The notes beneath the pieces are model-generated. The model was not told where the DNA came from. It searched no databases and saw only the letters and a list, made by a program, of their open reading frames with translations. This document shows positions 6,989-13,737 of a stretch of DNA of 15,432 bases, piece after piece (position 1 is the first letter of the stretch; every line of letters starts with the position of its first letter). Source of the stretch: Bacteroidales bacterium. GTDB lineage: Bacteria; Bacteroidota; Bacteroidia; Bacteroidales; UBA932. The DNA is taken from assembly GCA_017551215.1 (NCBI GenBank), contig JAFZMA010000104.1, positions 1-15,432 of the forward strand, in the 5' to 3' direction. The position numbers were made by a program, and so were the translations under genes.

Positions 6989-9172
6989 TTATTCAAACGG
7001 ACTCCAAATCCGGAGCCGTTCCACAAATGTAGGGAAAGATTTGTCTATGCAGCCAATGTCGTCCAGGTAAATATCTGAGAGAGTGCTGCCGGAGAGATTC
7101 CTTGTGTAATTTCTGAACAGAGCGCAAATGATGATAGCCATTGCTATCCTATGGTCGTTGTGGGAGGAACAGAAAACGCTTTTCTCTTTTCCAGCCGACA
7201 GAGAAATCCCTGAATTATTACTGCTGGAATGCGTGTCGTTGTAAATAGTCGGTCCCTGACCGCATACCACAAGCTCATCTCCCTCTAAATGGAGACCGTA
7301 CCCCATCCTGCTGAATTCCAACAGGATTGCTTCTGCGCGATTGCTCTCTTTGTTTACAAGGCGGTGCACTCCCTTTATGCGGCTGGTTCCATTGCAATAA
7401 ACCGCAAGGGTTGTAAGAATAGGGAAGAGGTCCGGACAATCCGTGGCGTCAAAGTTAAACGCCTTGAGTTCATCCGCCTCAATCTTTATGTTTGCTGCCG
7501 TTGCAAAATCCTTTCTTTCTGGTTTTTCCTCTGATACAGAAACGCCGGCCATTTTCATCACTTCCAGAATCTTCTCGTCTGCCTGAGCGGAACCAGTCTC
7601 CATTCTGTTTACAGTGGTCTTTGCCGGCAAAGGAGATTTTTGTGTCTGGCTGCGTGCAGAAATCGCTGAGGCTATTGCTCCTCCCACAATGAAGTTTGCA
7701 GCCCCACTCCAGTCGCTTTCCAGGAATATGTCTACCGGAGAATAAGTCTGTCCGCCCTCTATTTCAAAATGCAGCAACCGTCCGTCTTTCTTGCAGGAAA
7801 TCCTTATGCCAAAAGCTTCCAGCACTTTGACTGTCAGGTCTATATATGGAATGCTGGCCGCCTCTTCCACTGTCATGGACGATTTGTGGTGTAGAAGCGG
7901 AAGCACCATCAGCAATCCCGTAACAATCTGGGAAGTCTCCTTTCCGGAAATTGTGAACGCTTTCCTGAAGCTGGCCCCGGCAACTGTAACCGGAACAGAT
8001 TTGCCTATGGATGTAGCTGTGGCCCTGCATTTTACGCCGGCACTCCTGAGAGAATCCATGCAGAAAGACAAATCCCGTCCACACAACGAACCGCTCCCGT
8101 TTACCGTAATCCGGGAGGTTATGGCTGTGCGATGCCTTATGCTGGAAACGTAAGAAGCAACCGGCAGCAACATCCTAAGCAGCAAGCCGGACTCTCCAGC
8201 CTCTGCACTCTGAAAAGTTTTCCATCTGGCAATGCCGGCGCTTTTTACAATCAGCATTTTTTCTCCGCGATTGCCGGTTCCCTCTCTGGTAGATTTTACA
8301 ATGCACCCGCACTTGCGCACAAAGGCGATGGCAGCCTTGATGTCCCCGCACGGCTCAAAATTGCGTAACACGCTCTGGCCGTTGGTTATAGCTGCAGCAA
8401 GAAGAGCCCTTTGAACAATGCTCTTTGAGCAAGGTATGCAAACGGATCTAGCCTTCTTTTTCTTTCCGAAAAGGTCTCCGATTCTGATAGTGGAACCATG
8501 AATGCCCGGATAGAGGGATGCCTCCATTTCTTCCAGGCTCAATTGCCCTGCCGCGGTAGGGGAACCCACATAGCAATATGAAAACGGAGCCCCTAATCCT
8601 GTGCAGGCGATTCTGGTAAAACGCCCGGCCTCTCCGCTTGCAAACGCAACAAGTGAAGAACTCTCCACGTCATCTGCAAAATACAGCCGCAAAACTCTTG
8701 ACGCCTCTTCCAGATTTTCTGCGGACGGAACAATTTTCACTAAGTCTGCACCCTTTGCTTTACATTCCCGCACTTTAGAGCAAAGTTCTTCGTAAGACGG
8801 CGCGCTGTCTGAGTGCCAGCTGATTATAAGCTCCGTTTTTTTGCCGGAAGGCTGTTTTTCTATGGCCTTTTTTATGTCTGACACAAAGCCTGAAGGAGCG
8901 CCGAGATCCAAGTCCACAAATGCCACTCCATTTTTTATGGCCGCCAAAGTCTGCTTGAGAGCAGTATTCTTGTCCTGGCCTTTGAATCTGTAAGTGAAAA
9001 TGATTTTCCTGCCAATAACCATCAGTTTCTCCAGCTCTTCTTCAGACAAGCCGCACAAATCTCCCCTCAGCTCGCAGAATGGATGTGAAGAAACAATTTC
9101 CTCGCATCTGCCGAAATCTTTCTCTCCGATGCTGACGCAGATTTTTTCCGATACCTGTGCTTTGTCTGTCAT
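6989..9172 (-). CDS. aroDA: Fused type I 3-dehydroquinate dehydratase and EPSP synthase (AroD-AroA)
   Basis: One uninterrupted 727-aa frame carries two shikimate enzymes. Residues 1 to about 225 are a type I dehydroquinate dehydratase: ELRGD (R36), IFTYR, H120 in SWHSD, the Schiff-base lysine K146 in ADLVKIVPS, and SPTAAGQLS. Residues from about 240 are EPSP synthase: PCSKSIVQRAL (K250, S251), AGESGLLLRML, TSQIVTGLL, ESDWSGAANF, DCPDLFP (D581), NKESNR (E609) and SHNDHRIAMA. The linker (about 226-240) is short and ends in lysines. The EPSP synthase part is long, with low-complexity inserts near 500-530 and 645-660. The frame continues upstream to 9409 but overlaps aroB there, in sequence resembling nothing; ATG 9172, 11 bases after the aroB stop, is the likely start. 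The two activities are not consecutive: AroE and AroK act between them. Confidence 0.93.
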   Translation of the reverse strand: MTDKAQVSEKICVSIGEKDFGRCEEIVSSHPFCELRGDLCGLSEEELEKLMVIGRKIIFTYRFKGQDKNTALKQTLAAIKNGVAFVDLDLGAPSGFVSDIKKAIEKQPSGKKTELIISWHSDSAPSYEELCSKVRECKAKGADLVKIVPSAENLEEASRVLRLYFADDVESSSLVAFASGEAGRFTRIACTGLGAPFSYCYVGSPTAAGQLSLEEMEASLYPGIHGSTIRIGDLFGKKKKARSVCIPCSKSIVQRALLAAAITNGQSVLRNFEPCGDIKAAIAFVRKCGCIVKSTREGTGNRGEKMLIVKSAGIARWKTFQSAEAGESGLLLRMLLPVASYVSSIRHRTAITSRITVNGSGSLCGRDLSFCMDSLRSAGVKCRATATSIGKSVPVTVAGASFRKAFTISGKETSQIVTGLLMVLPLLHHKSSMTVEEAASIPYIDLTVKVLEAFGIRISCKKDGRLLHFEIEGGQTYSPVDIFLESDWSGAANFIVGGAIASAISARSQTQKSPLPAKTTVNRMETGSAQADEKILEVMKMAGVSVSEEKPERKDFATAANIKIEADELKAFNFDATDCPDLFPILTTLAVYCNGTSRIKGVHRLVNKESNRAEAILLEFSRMGYGLHLEGDELVVCGQGPTIYNDTHSSSNNSGISLSAGKEKSVFCSSHNDHRIAMAIIICALFRNYTRNLSGSTLSDIYLDDIGCIDKSFPTFVERLRIWSPFE

Positions 9173-9183
9173 AGATAGAGACG

Positions 9184-10209
9184 TCAGATAGTAATTCGTG
9201 AACAGATTTTCTTCAGTTCTGAAACGGGAATGATATAGCGCACAACATTTCCGATTTCCTTTGGAAGTATCAGGGATATATCTCCGGAAAAGACCTTCTT
9301 GTCTTGCAGTATTGGACTGAAAATCTGAGAAATGCGGATGCCGAACCCGCCCGGAAGTCCAACACTCTTGAAGTCTTCCGCCAGCTCGGTTGCAAGGTTC
9401 TTGGTGCACAGTCCCAAGGCCGCGGAAGCTTTTGCAGCCGCTATGATTCCGGCGGCAACGGCCTCTCCGTGCAGAATCTTTTTGTGGTTTTCCGCCGCCC
9501 AGCTCTCCAGCGCATGCCCAAACGTATGCCCCAGATTCAGCACCATCCTTTCTCCATGATCCCGCTCATCCTTCTTAACCACTTTCATCTTCAAAAGAGC
9601 GCACTCCCGCACAATCCTTCCAAGCAACTCCTCTTCCTTTTCAGAAGGATGCCTGTGGTCATATCCGCTGAAAAAAGAAACGGCAAAGCCAAACAGGTCC
9701 GGGCTGAAAATCAGGAATGTTTTAAGTATCTCAGCGATGCCTTCCCTGAACACCCTTTTTTGCAATGTGCGGAAGAATACCGGAGACTGGAACACCCATT
9801 CAGGCTGGGTGATGGTGCCTATCATGTTCTTGATGCCCAGATGGTTGACTCCGTTTTTGCCCCCAATAGACGCATCTGCGGCGCTTAGCAAAGTGGTGGG
9901 CACCAGGCCGAACCTTACGCCCCTCTTGTAAGTGGACGCCACAAAACCAGCCAGATCTGTTGTGACTCCACCTCCTGCTCCAATAATGAAGCAATCCCGG
10001 CCTGCCTTGTTTTCCATGAGCCAGGAGTAAATTGCCTCCGCTGTCTTCAGGGATTTTGCGGATTCGGAAGCGGAAAGAGAATAAATCTTACAGTTTCTCA
10101 TCGCTGAGAAATAATCTTCCACTTTGTTATCAATAATGGCGAACACCCCGCCGCAGGGCGCTGCCAATTTTGATAACTTGCTGATATCTTTGCTTGTATA
10201 AAGCCTCAT
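9184..10209 (-). CDS. aroB: 3-Dehydroquinate synthase
   Basis: AroB cyclises DAHP to 3-dehydroquinate, using NAD+ and a divalent metal. The 341-aa protein shows GAGGGVTTDLAGFVAS (77-92), PTTLLSAADASIGGKNGVN (104-122), GIAEILK (157-163, metal ligand E160), LNLGHTFGHALE (224-235, ligand H228) and LHGEAV (246-251, ligand H247). Length is slightly under the family norm. It is the first gene of the minus-strand operon aroB, aroDA, aroC; a TATATTTG promoter element lies 28 bases before its start. The substrate is supplied by the DAHP synthase encoded divergently next door. Confidence 0.97.
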   Translation of the reverse strand: MRLYTSKDISKLSKLAAPCGGVFAIIDNKVEDYFSAMRNCKIYSLSASESAKSLKTAEAIYSWLMENKAGRDCFIIGAGGGVTTDLAGFVASTYKRGVRFGLVPTTLLSAADASIGGKNGVNHLGIKNMIGTITQPEWVFQSPVFFRTLQKRVFREGIAEILKTFLIFSPDLFGFAVSFFSGYDHRHPSEKEEELLGRIVRECALLKMKVVKKDERDHGERMVLNLGHTFGHALESWAAENHKKILHGEAVAAGIIAAAKASAALGLCTKNLATELAEDFKSVGLPGGFGIRISQIFSPILQDKKVFSGDISLILPKEIGNVVRYIIPVSELKKICSRITI

Positions 10210-10237
10210 AGTGTCTTAATGGCTTTTGATATATACG

Positions 10238-10245
10238 CAAATATA
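10238..10245 (-). promoter_or_regulatory. -7 promoter element of the aroB-aroDA-aroC operon
   Basis: On the minus strand this reads TATATTTG, matching TAnnTTTG, 28 bases before the aroB ATG. The surrounding sequence is strongly AT-rich. A good -33 TTTG at the right distance is not evident. Confidence 0.55.
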
Positions 10246-10342
10246 ACAAATTTTGGCCTGAAATGAAAGGGTTTTAAGCCCATTTGAAAAATATTATGTT
10301 AAAAATTGGTTACAAATTGTATCAACTATTTTAAAATACACT

Positions 10343-10350
10343 TACCTTTG
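10343..10350 (+). promoter_or_regulatory. Upstream -7 promoter element for the DAHP synthase gene
   Basis: TACCTTTG matches TAnnTTTG. A TTG at 10317-10319 is a possible, slightly distant -33 element. Transcription would begin near 10356, giving a leader of about 170 bases that contains the terminator-like hairpin at 10378-10407. Confidence 0.55.
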
Positions 10351-10358
10351 CATCCGTA

Positions 10359-10388
10359 ATGGTTATAGTGTGTGTTCTCCTGCTTTGA
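10359..10388 (+). CDS. Possible 9-codon leader peptide
   Basis: An ATG at 10359 opens the short frame MVIVCVLLL, and its TGA stop falls in the loop of the hairpin at 10378-10407. This is the geometry expected of a translation-coupled attenuator. However, it is rich in Val/Leu/Ile codons and has no Phe, Tyr or Trp codon, as a classical aromatic attenuator should, and it would begin almost at the predicted transcript start. A second short frame follows at 10416-10472 (18 codons, one Tyr). Both are speculative. Confidence 0.25.
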   Translation: MVIVCVLLL

Positions 10389-10407
10389 AAGAAGCGGGAA
10401 TTTTTTT
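10378..10407 (+). terminator. Terminator-like hairpin in the DAHP synthase leader (candidate attenuator)
   Basis: TCCTGCTT at 10378-10385 pairs with AAGCGGGA at 10392-10399 (one G-T pair) around a 6-base loop, followed by T residues at 10401-10407. It points toward the DAHP synthase gene and lies 120 bases before its ATG, downstream of the first promoter element, so it would stop that transcript early unless relieved. A second perfect hairpin, GCGCC/GGCGC with loop GAAAT, follows at 10408-10422. A further stem CTGCAA/TTGCAG is at 10442-10462. Confidence 0.6.
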
Positions 10408-10451
10408 GCGCCGAAATGGCGCTTGTTGATGCTCTTGAGGACTGCAATCAC

Positions 10452-10459
10452 TATATTTG
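10452..10459 (+). promoter_or_regulatory. Second possible -7 element for the DAHP synthase gene
   Basis: TATATTTG is a perfect TAnnTTTG match downstream of the leader hairpin; a TTG at 10426-10428 is the nearest -33 candidate. If used, it would bypass the attenuator. It overlaps the CTGCAA/TTGCAG stem, so it could instead be leader RNA structure. Confidence 0.35.
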
Positions 10460-10529
10460 CAGGGGAAAGTAAATAGGTTTGGATAATACCCCCGATATAG
10501 GATTGCAGAACACCCTTGAGTATTTTTTT

Positions 10530-11564
10530 ATGGATTCCAGGATAAAGATCATAGCCGGCCCTTGCAGTGCAGAAAGCCGCGCCCAGGTGCTGGAAACGGC
10601 AAAAGCCCTCAAAGAAATGGGCGTGGAGATATTCCGCGCCGGAGTGTGGAAGCCCAGGACCAAGCCGGGCGGATTCGAGGGTGCCGGAGAGATTGCCCTT
10701 GAGTGGCTCTCCGATGTAATGAAAGAGACTGGGATGAAGACCTGCTGCGAGGTGGCAACTCCGGATCATCTTAACAAAGCCATCCAAGCCGGTGTTGGTA
10801 TTCTCTGGGTAGGCGCCCGCACAACTGCAGACCCGTTTTCCGTCCAGGCTCTGGCAGACTCGATAAAAGGAAAAGAAGTTACTGTCCTGATAAAGAATCC
10901 GGTCAATCCCGACGTGGAACTCTGGGCCGGTGCAGTGGAAAGGTTCCGCAATGCCGGAATAAAGGATATCTGGCTTGTCCACCGCGGATTCAGTTTTTAC
11001 GATACAGGAATCTACCGAAACCTTCCTCTTTGGCACATCCCGATCGAGATGAAAAGAAGGTTCCCGGACATCCAGATGCTCTGCGACCCGAGCCACATGG
11101 GCGGCAAGCCTCAGCTGATTGCCCCGATTTCCCAGCAGGCCCTGGACCTGATGTACGACGGCCTGATGATCGAGTGCCATTGCAATCCAGACCAGGCCCT
11201 CAGCGACAAGGCCCAGCAAATCACTCCAATCCATCTGGAGAAGATACTCAGCCACCTGAAAGTAAGAGAAAACTCCCAAAGCCAGCAGAGCCTTGAGTCT
11301 TTCCGTTCAGAGATAGATTCTCTGGACGAAAGCCTTTTCAGAATTCTGTCGGAGAGGATGGAAGTTTCCCGCAGGATAGGGCAGTACAAACAGCAGCGGA
11401 ACATGCCGGTCCTCCAGAGCAAACGCTACAGCGAAATCGTGGAAAACAGGTCAGACCTTGCGGAATCCATTGGTCTGGACAGGGAATTTGCCAAGCAGCT
11501 GATGGAAATCATCCACAAAGAAAGCGTCAAGGTCCAGTTGGATCAGAGAACCCCGAAAGACTAG
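10530..11564 (+). CDS. DAHP synthase with C-terminal chorismate mutase (type II, AroQ)
   Basis: The 344-aa protein condenses PEP and erythrose 4-phosphate to DAHP, the first shikimate step, and converts chorismate to prephenate. DAHP synthase (residues 1 to about 245): IAGPCSAES (8-16), FRAGVWKPRTKPGGFEG (35-51), CDPSHMGG (185-192, metal-binding region) and IECHCNP (214-220). Chorismate mutase (about 255-335): LESFRSEIDSLDESLFRILSERMEVSRRIG in helix 1, then YKQQ and the C-terminal helices. The same order is known from Prevotella nigrescens, where prephenate inhibits the enzyme. The frame can extend to a TTG at 10479, but those 17 residues lack family sequence, so ATG 10530 is preferred. A strong terminator follows, making it monocistronic. 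Confidence 0.94.
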   Translation: MDSRIKIIAGPCSAESRAQVLETAKALKEMGVEIFRAGVWKPRTKPGGFEGAGEIALEWLSDVMKETGMKTCCEVATPDHLNKAIQAGVGILWVGARTTADPFSVQALADSIKGKEVTVLIKNPVNPDVELWAGAVERFRNAGIKDIWLVHRGFSFYDTGIYRNLPLWHIPIEMKRRFPDIQMLCDPSHMGGKPQLIAPISQQALDLMYDGLMIECHCNPDQALSDKAQQITPIHLEKILSHLKVRENSQSQQSLESFRSEIDSLDESLFRILSERMEVSRRIGQYKQQRNMPVLQSKRYSEIVENRSDLAESIGLDREFAKQLMEIIHKESVKVQLDQRTPKD

Positions 11565-11585
11565 TTTCCCGCCCGGGGCACCTTG

Positions 11586-11626
11586 AAAAGAGCTAACTGC
11601 CTGATTTTCAGCGGTTAGCTCTTTTT
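11586..11626 (+). terminator. Strong intrinsic terminator after the DAHP synthase gene
   Basis: A 15-bp stem runs from AAAAGAGCTAACTGC (11586-11600) to GCGGTTAGCTCTTTT (11611-11625), with one G-T pair and a 10-base loop. Its 3' arm ends in the T-run 11622-11626, and the A-run on the other side makes it potentially bidirectional. It closes the conserved aro block. Confidence 0.92.
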
Positions 11627-11635
11627 GCGTCTCAA

Positions 11636-11686
11636 TTTTTGGCGACATTTTGGCGACTTAAGACCGTTTTTGCCGACTTTTTGGCA
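11636..11686. repeat. Array of four imperfect 11-bp direct repeats, TTTTTGGCGAC
   Basis: Units are TTTTTGGCGAC (11636-11646), ATTTTGGCGAC (11647-11657), TTTTTGCCGAC (11667-11677) and a partial TTTTTGGCA (11678-11686). Start-to-start offsets are 11, 20 and 11 bases, close to whole turns of DNA, which suits cooperative protein binding. The array begins 10 bases past the aro terminator, where the AT-rich accessory region starts. It may be recombinase arm or attachment sequence left by an integrated element, or an operator; no integrase gene is in view. Confidence 0.6.
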
Positions 11687-11732
11687 TTATAAAGAATCTT
11701 GAAAGCGCCCCATTCTATTCAAGCATTTTTGC

Positions 11733-11740
11733 TAACTTTG
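11733..11740 (+). promoter_or_regulatory. -7 promoter element for the DUF4268 gene
   Basis: TAACTTTG matches TAnnTTTG, 48 bases before the ATG at 11789. No clear -33 element is visible. It supports starting the protein at 11789 rather than at the upstream in-frame TTG at 11699, which would precede the promoter. Confidence 0.5.
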
Positions 11741-11788
11741 TCAGAAGCAAAAGCCCAATCCGAAAACACACAACTCATTTACGTCATT

Positions 11789-12727
11789 ATGAATATCGGG
11801 AAACTCGAAAAAGTTGACCTCCGCGATTATTGGAATAATGAGGCAACAGACTTTACCCCATGGCTCGCTAAAGAAGAGAATATTAAACAACTTGGTGATG
11901 CAATTGGGATAGAACTCGAAGTTGTTGGACAAGAACAGAATGTCGGTCCTTTTAGGGCTGATATTTTATGCACTGACCAAGAAAACCATTATGTTCTCAT
12001 AGAGAACCAACTTGAGATAACAGATCATAAGCATTTAGGTCAGATAATGACCTATGCGGCAGGGCTCAATGCCGTTAGTATTATATGGATTGCCAGCCAG
12101 TTTACTGATGAACATCGTGCTGCAATAGATTGGCTGAACCGTATTACAGATAACGATTTCAACTTTTTTGCTATCGAGATCCAATTGCTCAAAATTGGGG
12201 ACTCTGATGCTGCTCCTCTTTTTAATATTGTGGCGAAACCTAATGATTGGGCTAAGAGTACCAAGGCTGCGCCAAGTCAGCAGGCCGGTCTTTCAGAGAC
12301 TAAGGCGGCACAACTTCAGTATTGGACAGAGTATAGAGATTATATGAGTTCCCACAATGCGAAATTCAACACACAAAAGGCCTTGCCACAGCATTGGACA
12401 AATGTGGGAATAGGAGTGTCTCATATATGGGTTTCTGCTTTGGTCAATTCCGTTAAGAAAAATATCAGCATTGATCTGAATATAAACTTCCCGACAAAAG
12501 ACAACTTTGACACAATAAAAGAAAAGTATGAAGACGCTGCCAAAGAAGCCATAAGCCCGGAGTTAATTTGGGATCGACTCGATGATAAAAAAGTAAGTAT
12601 AATTTCTCTAGAAGCCCCATACGATTTCAAAGATTTGTCCACGAGGGCAGATCAGTTTGCCTGGTTCAAAGAGTATATCGAGAAGTTTCTCGCTTTCTTC
12701 AAACCAAAGGTGAAAGGGATGAAATGA
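11789..12727 (+). CDS. DUF4268 protein with PD-(D/E)XK-like N-terminal domain
   Basis: The 312-aa protein matches the DUF4268 family as I know it. The N-terminal half contains VGPFRADILCTD (52-63), VLIENQLEITDHKHLGQ (69-85) and MTYAAGL. D58 with E72 and Q74 fits a nuclease-fold core in which the usual lysine is glutamine. Then come SIIWIASQFTDEHRAAIDWLN (97-117) and FNIVAKPNDW. The DUF4268 domain covers about 170-305, with WTEYRDYM and a basic C-terminus. The in-frame TTG at 11699 is rejected because the added residues are unlike the family and lie across the promoter. Family members occur widely in bacteria, often in variable regions; the biochemical function is not established, and a role in DNA handling or defence is inference. 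Base composition is more AT-rich than in the aro genes. Confidence 0.85.
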   Translation: MNIGKLEKVDLRDYWNNEATDFTPWLAKEENIKQLGDAIGIELEVVGQEQNVGPFRADILCTDQENHYVLIENQLEITDHKHLGQIMTYAAGLNAVSIIWIASQFTDEHRAAIDWLNRITDNDFNFFAIEIQLLKIGDSDAAPLFNIVAKPNDWAKSTKAAPSQQAGLSETKAAQLQYWTEYRDYMSSHNAKFNTQKALPQHWTNVGIGVSHIWVSALVNSVKKNISIDLNINFPTKDNFDTIKEKYEDAAKEAISPELIWDRLDDKKVSIISLEAPYDFKDLSTRADQFAWFKEYIEKFLAFFKPKVKGMK

Positions 12728-12753
12728 TGGTTTATGAGTAATGAAATAAACCA
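12728..12753 (+). other. Hairpin directly after the DUF4268 stop
   Basis: TGGTTTAT at 12728-12735 pairs perfectly with ATAAACCA at 12746-12753 around a 10-base loop. There is no U-tract, so termination is uncertain; it may protect the mRNA end. Confidence 0.35.
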
Positions 12754-12783
12754 CCCATCCTCTGGAATGAGATAATGTTGAAT

Positions 12784-12820
12784 TATCTTTGTAATTAGAA
12801 GAATGTTACATATCTAATTA
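12784..12820 (+). promoter_or_regulatory. -7 element with an adjoining 8-bp inverted repeat (candidate operator)
   Basis: TATCTTTG at 12784-12791 matches TAnnTTTG. It is followed at once by TAATTAGA (12792-12799), a 13-base spacer, and the exact inverse TCTAATTA (12813-12820). The repeat therefore covers the predicted transcript start of the downstream gene, where a bound repressor would block initiation. It could also fold as a 5' UTR hairpin. Confidence 0.5.
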
Positions 12821-12860
12821 AAAACAACAACTTGCGTAACTTTTTTCGAGATAGAGATTT

Positions 12861-13577
12861 ATGGGTATAGTAGATGGTAAATTGCGACGACAAAGAGAGG
12901 ATCAATCGCCATACCTTTTCCACTTTACGAAGGGTAGCCTAGAGGAAGCAAAACAAACGATGTTTAGCATTATTGAGCAGGAAGCATTGAAAAGCGACAA
13001 GGGATACATTAGTTTTACAGCTTCTCCAATTACTTCTTTGAAAAGATTCTTTGAAACCAAATTATACCGTACAGGTCTTCCTATGTATCAGCCAATAGGT
13101 ATTGGCTTTTCGCGGGATATTCTAGTCAAAGAATTTGGAGCGAGGAATGTAGTTTATTGTAATCGCAAAGAAATGAGCGAGATCCCGGAGGAATTGCATT
13201 GGAGATGTGAATTGTTAGAAGTTGACGAATATGATTTTGAGTATCTTCGAGAATGGAGAATAAAGGGAGAAGAATTTAATTTCTCTCATTTTCCGAAAGA
13301 GCATATTCTGATTATTGCACCATCACAAGCGGATTTAAATGATTTCGTAGTGAAACACGATCTTGTTTTCAATCCAGTTGTGAATTATTACAGTGGTGAC
13401 GTAGAGCCCGATTGGGACGAAGTATTCTACCGAAACTATAAAGGTATGACATTGATAAACGCTCTTAGTGAGGCTGACGACTATGCGGTATCGGCTTCAA
13501 CTGTAACGCAAGTTTTAGGGGAGGACATGGTAAACGATTTGTTCGGTCCCGACCTTTTTGTGTCGGGCTCAAAATGA
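12861..13577 (+). CDS. Unknown protein with HFT...SFT...EWR motifs, possibly ADP-ribosyltransferase-like
   Basis: I do not recognise this 238-aa protein with certainty. Its order of motifs is YLFHFTKGSLEEA (18-30), ISFTASPI (50-57), PIGIGFSRD (78-86), ARNVVYC (94-100), HWRCELLEVDEYDFEYLREW (113-132) and HILIIAPS (148-155). An N-terminal His-Phe-Thr, a middle Ser-Phe-Thr and a late Glu-Trp-Arg recall the H-x-T...Y/F...E layout of DarT/PARP-like ADP-ribosyltransferases and of uncharacterised proteins in phage-defence regions. That link is by eye only. No signal peptide or membrane segment is visible, so it is cytoplasmic. It has its own promoter and an inverted repeat just upstream. AT-rich composition and its neighbours point to acquisition by transfer. 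No partner antitoxin gene is evident. Confidence 0.75.
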   Translation: MGIVDGKLRRQREDQSPYLFHFTKGSLEEAKQTMFSIIEQEALKSDKGYISFTASPITSLKRFFETKLYRTGLPMYQPIGIGFSRDILVKEFGARNVVYCNRKEMSEIPEELHWRCELLEVDEYDFEYLREWRIKGEEFNFSHFPKEHILIIAPSQADLNDFVVKHDLVFNPVVNYYSGDVEPDWDEVFYRNYKGMTLINALSEADDYAVSASTVTQVLGEDMVNDLFGPDLFVSGSK

Positions 13578-13586
13578 CCGCATTTT
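13544..13586 (+). terminator. Possible compound terminator at the end of the 238-aa gene
   Basis: CCCGAC (13548-13553) pairs with GTCGGG (13562-13567), and an outer CGGT (13544-13547) can pair with ACCG (13577-13580), followed by CATTTTT. The inner stem lies in the last codons. The outer pairs are separated from the inner stem by an unpaired bulge, so strength is uncertain. Confidence 0.4.
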
Positions 13587-13737
13587 TGACTTAATTTCAT
13601 CTTGATACCTGATAAAGTTCACCAGAATAGCTTCGTCTCCTTACCCTAAATCTCCTGTATATTGGACGATAATGGGATGTTGCATTTTGGGGTGACTGCA
13701 GATCTTTATGGTACCCTGATATAGACAAAAGGGCAAA

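Larger units (their letters stand above)
2534..10108. repeat. Dispersed 9-bp motif ATCGCTGAG (CTCAGCGAT), seven copies
   Basis: Exact copies lie at 2535-2543, 3233-3241, 3359-3367, 5854-5862, 7662-7670, 9730-9738 and 10100-10108. Five of them extend to the 10-mer CATCGCTGAG/CTCAGCGATG (2534, 3232, 3359, 9730, 10099). Read as CTCAGCGAT, five are on the minus strand and two (3359, 9730) on the plus strand. One overlaps the GH3 start codon, one is intergenic (5854), and five are inside genes. About 0.12 copies would be expected by chance in this length on both strands. There is none in 1-2533 or 10109-15432, apart from a shorter match CTCAGCGA at 11199. Function is unknown. Confidence 0.6.

Noticed and set aside
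9173..9409. 79-codon N-terminal extension of the AroD-AroA frame
   Set aside because: It overlaps the conserved end of aroB in another frame, has Arg/Cys-rich shadow-like sequence, and the ATG at 9172 opens directly on the AroD domain.
10326..11279. 317-codon minus-strand frame opposite the DAHP synthase gene
   Set aside because: It covers the promoter region and the antisense of a well-conserved enzyme; no motifs.
11699..11788. Upstream TTG start for the DUF4268 gene
   Set aside because: The added residues are unlike the family and a TAACTTTG promoter element lies inside this stretch.
13578..13737. 160-base gap between two accessory genes, inspected for a small gene, RNA or repeat
   Set aside because: Apart from the end of a weak hairpin at its left side, I saw no convincing frame, tRNA, repeat or promoter match.
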